Of a stretch of DNA of 64,000 bases, positions 61,999 to 64,000 are shown one piece after another. This stretch comes from Archegozetes longisetosus (Eukaryota > Arthropoda > Arachnida > Sarcoptiformes > Trhypochthoniidae), in the NCBI GenBank assembly GCA_018873245.2, contig JAEMBT020000007.1, forward strand, positions 4,399,129 to 4,463,128, read 5' to 3'. Below the pieces are notes generated by a model, which searched no databases, was not told the origin of the DNA, and worked only from the letters and a program-made list of their open reading frames with translations. The position numbers and the translations under genes are program-made. Every line of letters starts with the position of its first letter. Positions within the stretch are counted from its first letter, which is position 1.

Positions 61999-62793
61999 TG
62001 TAAGTTGAATAATATGTTATTTAATTGAGATTTCCATCTCTCTTCTCATTCAATCAATGCCTAAGACTCATTTTTATTTCGAGTCTTCCACAGATACTAT
62101 GGTCATAACAGACTATCGTTATATGAAGTCATTTTTTCATTAGTAGAGACACATATTTGAGCCCCAACTGTGATCTTATTAATAGAACTTTTTTCGATTT
62201 GGCACAAAAATTGATATAAAGCTTGATATTTTCATTTTCATCAGATAATAGGATACAACTTTTACAATAGTTTTTCTCGACTTTTTTGCTCGTTAAATAT
62301 TTAAAGTGACATCAAAGAAATCATTGAATACAAGGTTTTTTGTCATTCCATTGTATTGAAGGCATTGAAAAAAAGGAAAAAAAGTTTACTAAAAGAAAAT
62401 AGAAATGAAATATGGTTTTATGTTTTAAAAAATTTTAATCAATTATATCACATGAAAGAAAGCGCAGAAGAATAGATTATTGGAAGAGATATATATGGAT
62501 GGATGGAATTAGAGACAGAAGACCATTATTTTTTGCCTGAGAGTTGCTGTAACTTGAAAGTGTGCTTAACCTTTCATTTAACATCACTCTATGATATCTC
62601 ATGTAATGCAATCAAATGATTAAATGCTGTAATAGACCAGAGAGCTCAGAGCCTGCTTCTTCTCTCCCAAACTATATTCATAGCTCGTATTTCACTATTT
62701 AATTGTGTTATTATGTTTTAAACGCAAGCATTTATTGTAATTAATAAGATTTAAGTTACGAAAAAATGGCTTAATAAATCATTAGATAATCTA

Positions 62794-63024
62794 CACTCAA
62801 AAACTTAGTAGTCCTTGGTAGCGACAAGAAAAAGATCATTGCTATGTCAACCTGCCTGTCATGCTATTCATTTTTTGCTAAATTTAACTTCTAATTTACT
62901 TTGATAGCAATATTGAATGTTCTTCAAGTTTTCTAGTATATAAAGACATTATGGTCCGATGGAAAGCGTACCATCACAGCTCATCACCTCTAGTTGCTAT
63001 CAACGATTATTAAGTTATCGAGTG
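62794..63024 (+). mobile_element. TA-flanked short element, copy C
   Basis: 231 bp, flanked by TA on both sides (62792-62793 and 63025-63026). Left end CACTCAAAAACTTAGTAGTC, right end ATCAACGATTATTAAGTTAT followed by CGAGTG. Internal blocks TTGCTATGTCAACCTG and GGTCCGATGGAAAGCGTACC correspond to copy B. No coding capacity. Confidence 0.88.
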
Positions 63025-64000
63025 TATACCAGATACAAATGCATTTGATGCACTTCTTGTCAGAGATTTTAACAGTTTGAACTATGTTTATGATGAGTAA
63101 AGTAGTTGGGCGTCTGAATATCAAACGACTCTAATCCCAAAGCTAAACAAATTCTATGTTTAATATTAATTAATTTGAGATTGAGCTAAATGCTTGTATT
63201 TTTCAATCACTTTAAGGTGAGACAAAACTGCTCATAGACTTTGATCACTTCAATAGTTGAGGTCCATATTCTTCTATATGTTATACTAATATTTAAATAA
63301 TTATTTAATTGAAGGCTTTAGTTAGAAAGCAAATAAAACTTGTCAACACTATGGCAAAAATGTAACGAATTGCAAACGATAGAAGCAAACAATAGTTTAC
63401 TTTTGCTCAAAGCAGTTGTAATCATTGATGATATTCAATCAAATCAATCTGTTTTCGTATCAACTTTCAAAATATTTGAATGATACAAATGCACGGACCA
63501 AATGAAACGACGAGATCGTTGTTTACTTAGGGCAATTGAAAACCAACTCAACTATTTAGTGAAAAGGTTATTATACCTAAAAAGTTTGATTAAATAGTAT
63601 GACTGGTTGATCAGAATACTAACAGAAATTGAGTTGAATCTGCGATAAGAAAATAGATGGTTTCTAGCGATCAATGGAATGGAACACATAAAGTATCAAT
63701 AAAGTCAGGTTTACAATAGTGAAGATGACTCAAGATATCGATATGTGCTAGAGAACAGTGATACGAGCTCCAATTCAAAGACCTCAATCTCATGGGTGGC
63801 CATTCCACGCAATCTACGTCTCACAAAAGTAAACGGCTTCTGCACCACATCTGACCGATAAAACTGAGACCAGAGCTAAACAGTCTTAGCTTTACTGCAT
63901 AGAATGACCACTTTTACTCTGTTTCTGCTTGAGCGATACAATTTTTTTATAGTCCAATTAGTTCACTTCTCACTCTTATCACTTATTTATAGCCATATAA

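Larger units (their letters stand above)
55961..64000 (+). other. First intron of BRSK, at least 8 kb, no exon recognised
   Basis: Begins with the donor GTATGT. I see no kinase-like frame on the plus strand to the window end, although exons shorter than 60 codons could be missed. It contains a GA microsatellite (59492-59525), a complex foldback element (60762-61998) and mobile-element copy C (62794-63024). Other genes' introns here are mostly under 100 bp, so this one is exceptional. Confidence 0.55.

Noticed and set aside
1..64000. CRISPR array, rRNA, tRNA or bacterial-type operon
   Set aside because: No regularly spaced short repeats, no recognisable rRNA or tRNA cloverleaf, and spliceosomal introns throughout.

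Overview
This is an AT-rich nuclear window from a small-genome arthropod, most likely an acariform mite. It has spliceosomal introns of mostly 59-85 bp, metazoan-only genes (Polycomb, Caprin, a QSER1/PRR12-like protein, CECR2, a BRSK/SAD kinase, ZDHHC17), and a cuticle protein whose R&R chitin-binding domain ends in the Asn-Glu-Pro-Gly-Thr form seen in chelicerates. The species assignment is inference. Gene models were built by hand from splice signals, reading-frame continuity and recalled protein families.

Layout, left to right: 3' end of DDX19 (1-652, +); MCM7 (2108-4458, +) with two E2F-type sites upstream; a repeat-rich stretch (4.5-14.8 kb) holding a nested pair of inverted-repeat elements, one intronless sulfotransferase gene (8312-9223, -) and a 1.5 kb foldback element; ZDHHC17/HIP14 (14803-17451, -) head-to-head with TOMM40 (18318-20258, +); a secreted cuticle protein (21380-23663, +); a probable mitochondrial PPR-like gene (26759-27748, -); a hAT transposon relic (28283-28858); Polycomb (30801-32210, +) converging on MIPEP (32943-35045, -), which lies 104 bp downstream of CHCHD7 (35150-35473, -); Caprin (36535-38972, -); a large DUF4211 protein of QSER1/PRR12 type (41967-47671, -) head-to-head with CECR2 (49431-53332, +); and the first coding exon of a BRSK kinase (55858-55960, +), followed by more than 8 kb in which no further exon was recognised and which carries another foldback element and a small TA-flanked element.

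Functionally this is a mixed set of housekeeping genes. Four products are mitochondrial or predicted to be (TOMM40, MIPEP, CHCHD7, the PPR-like protein), and three act in chromatin (Polycomb, QSER1/PRR12-like, CECR2). Genes are on both strands, with two clear head-to-head pairs. No operon, CRISPR array, rRNA, tRNA or viral gene was recognised.

The strongest unusual signals are the mobile-element architectures: a foldback element whose arms are each built from two tandem subunits; one inverted-repeat element inserted at a TA inside another; a family of about 231 bp TA-flanked elements with three copies; a hAT relic with perfect 12 bp ends and a perfect 8 bp target duplication; and a nested palindrome inside the BRSK intron. 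I did not find convincing evidence of a wholly new gene system.
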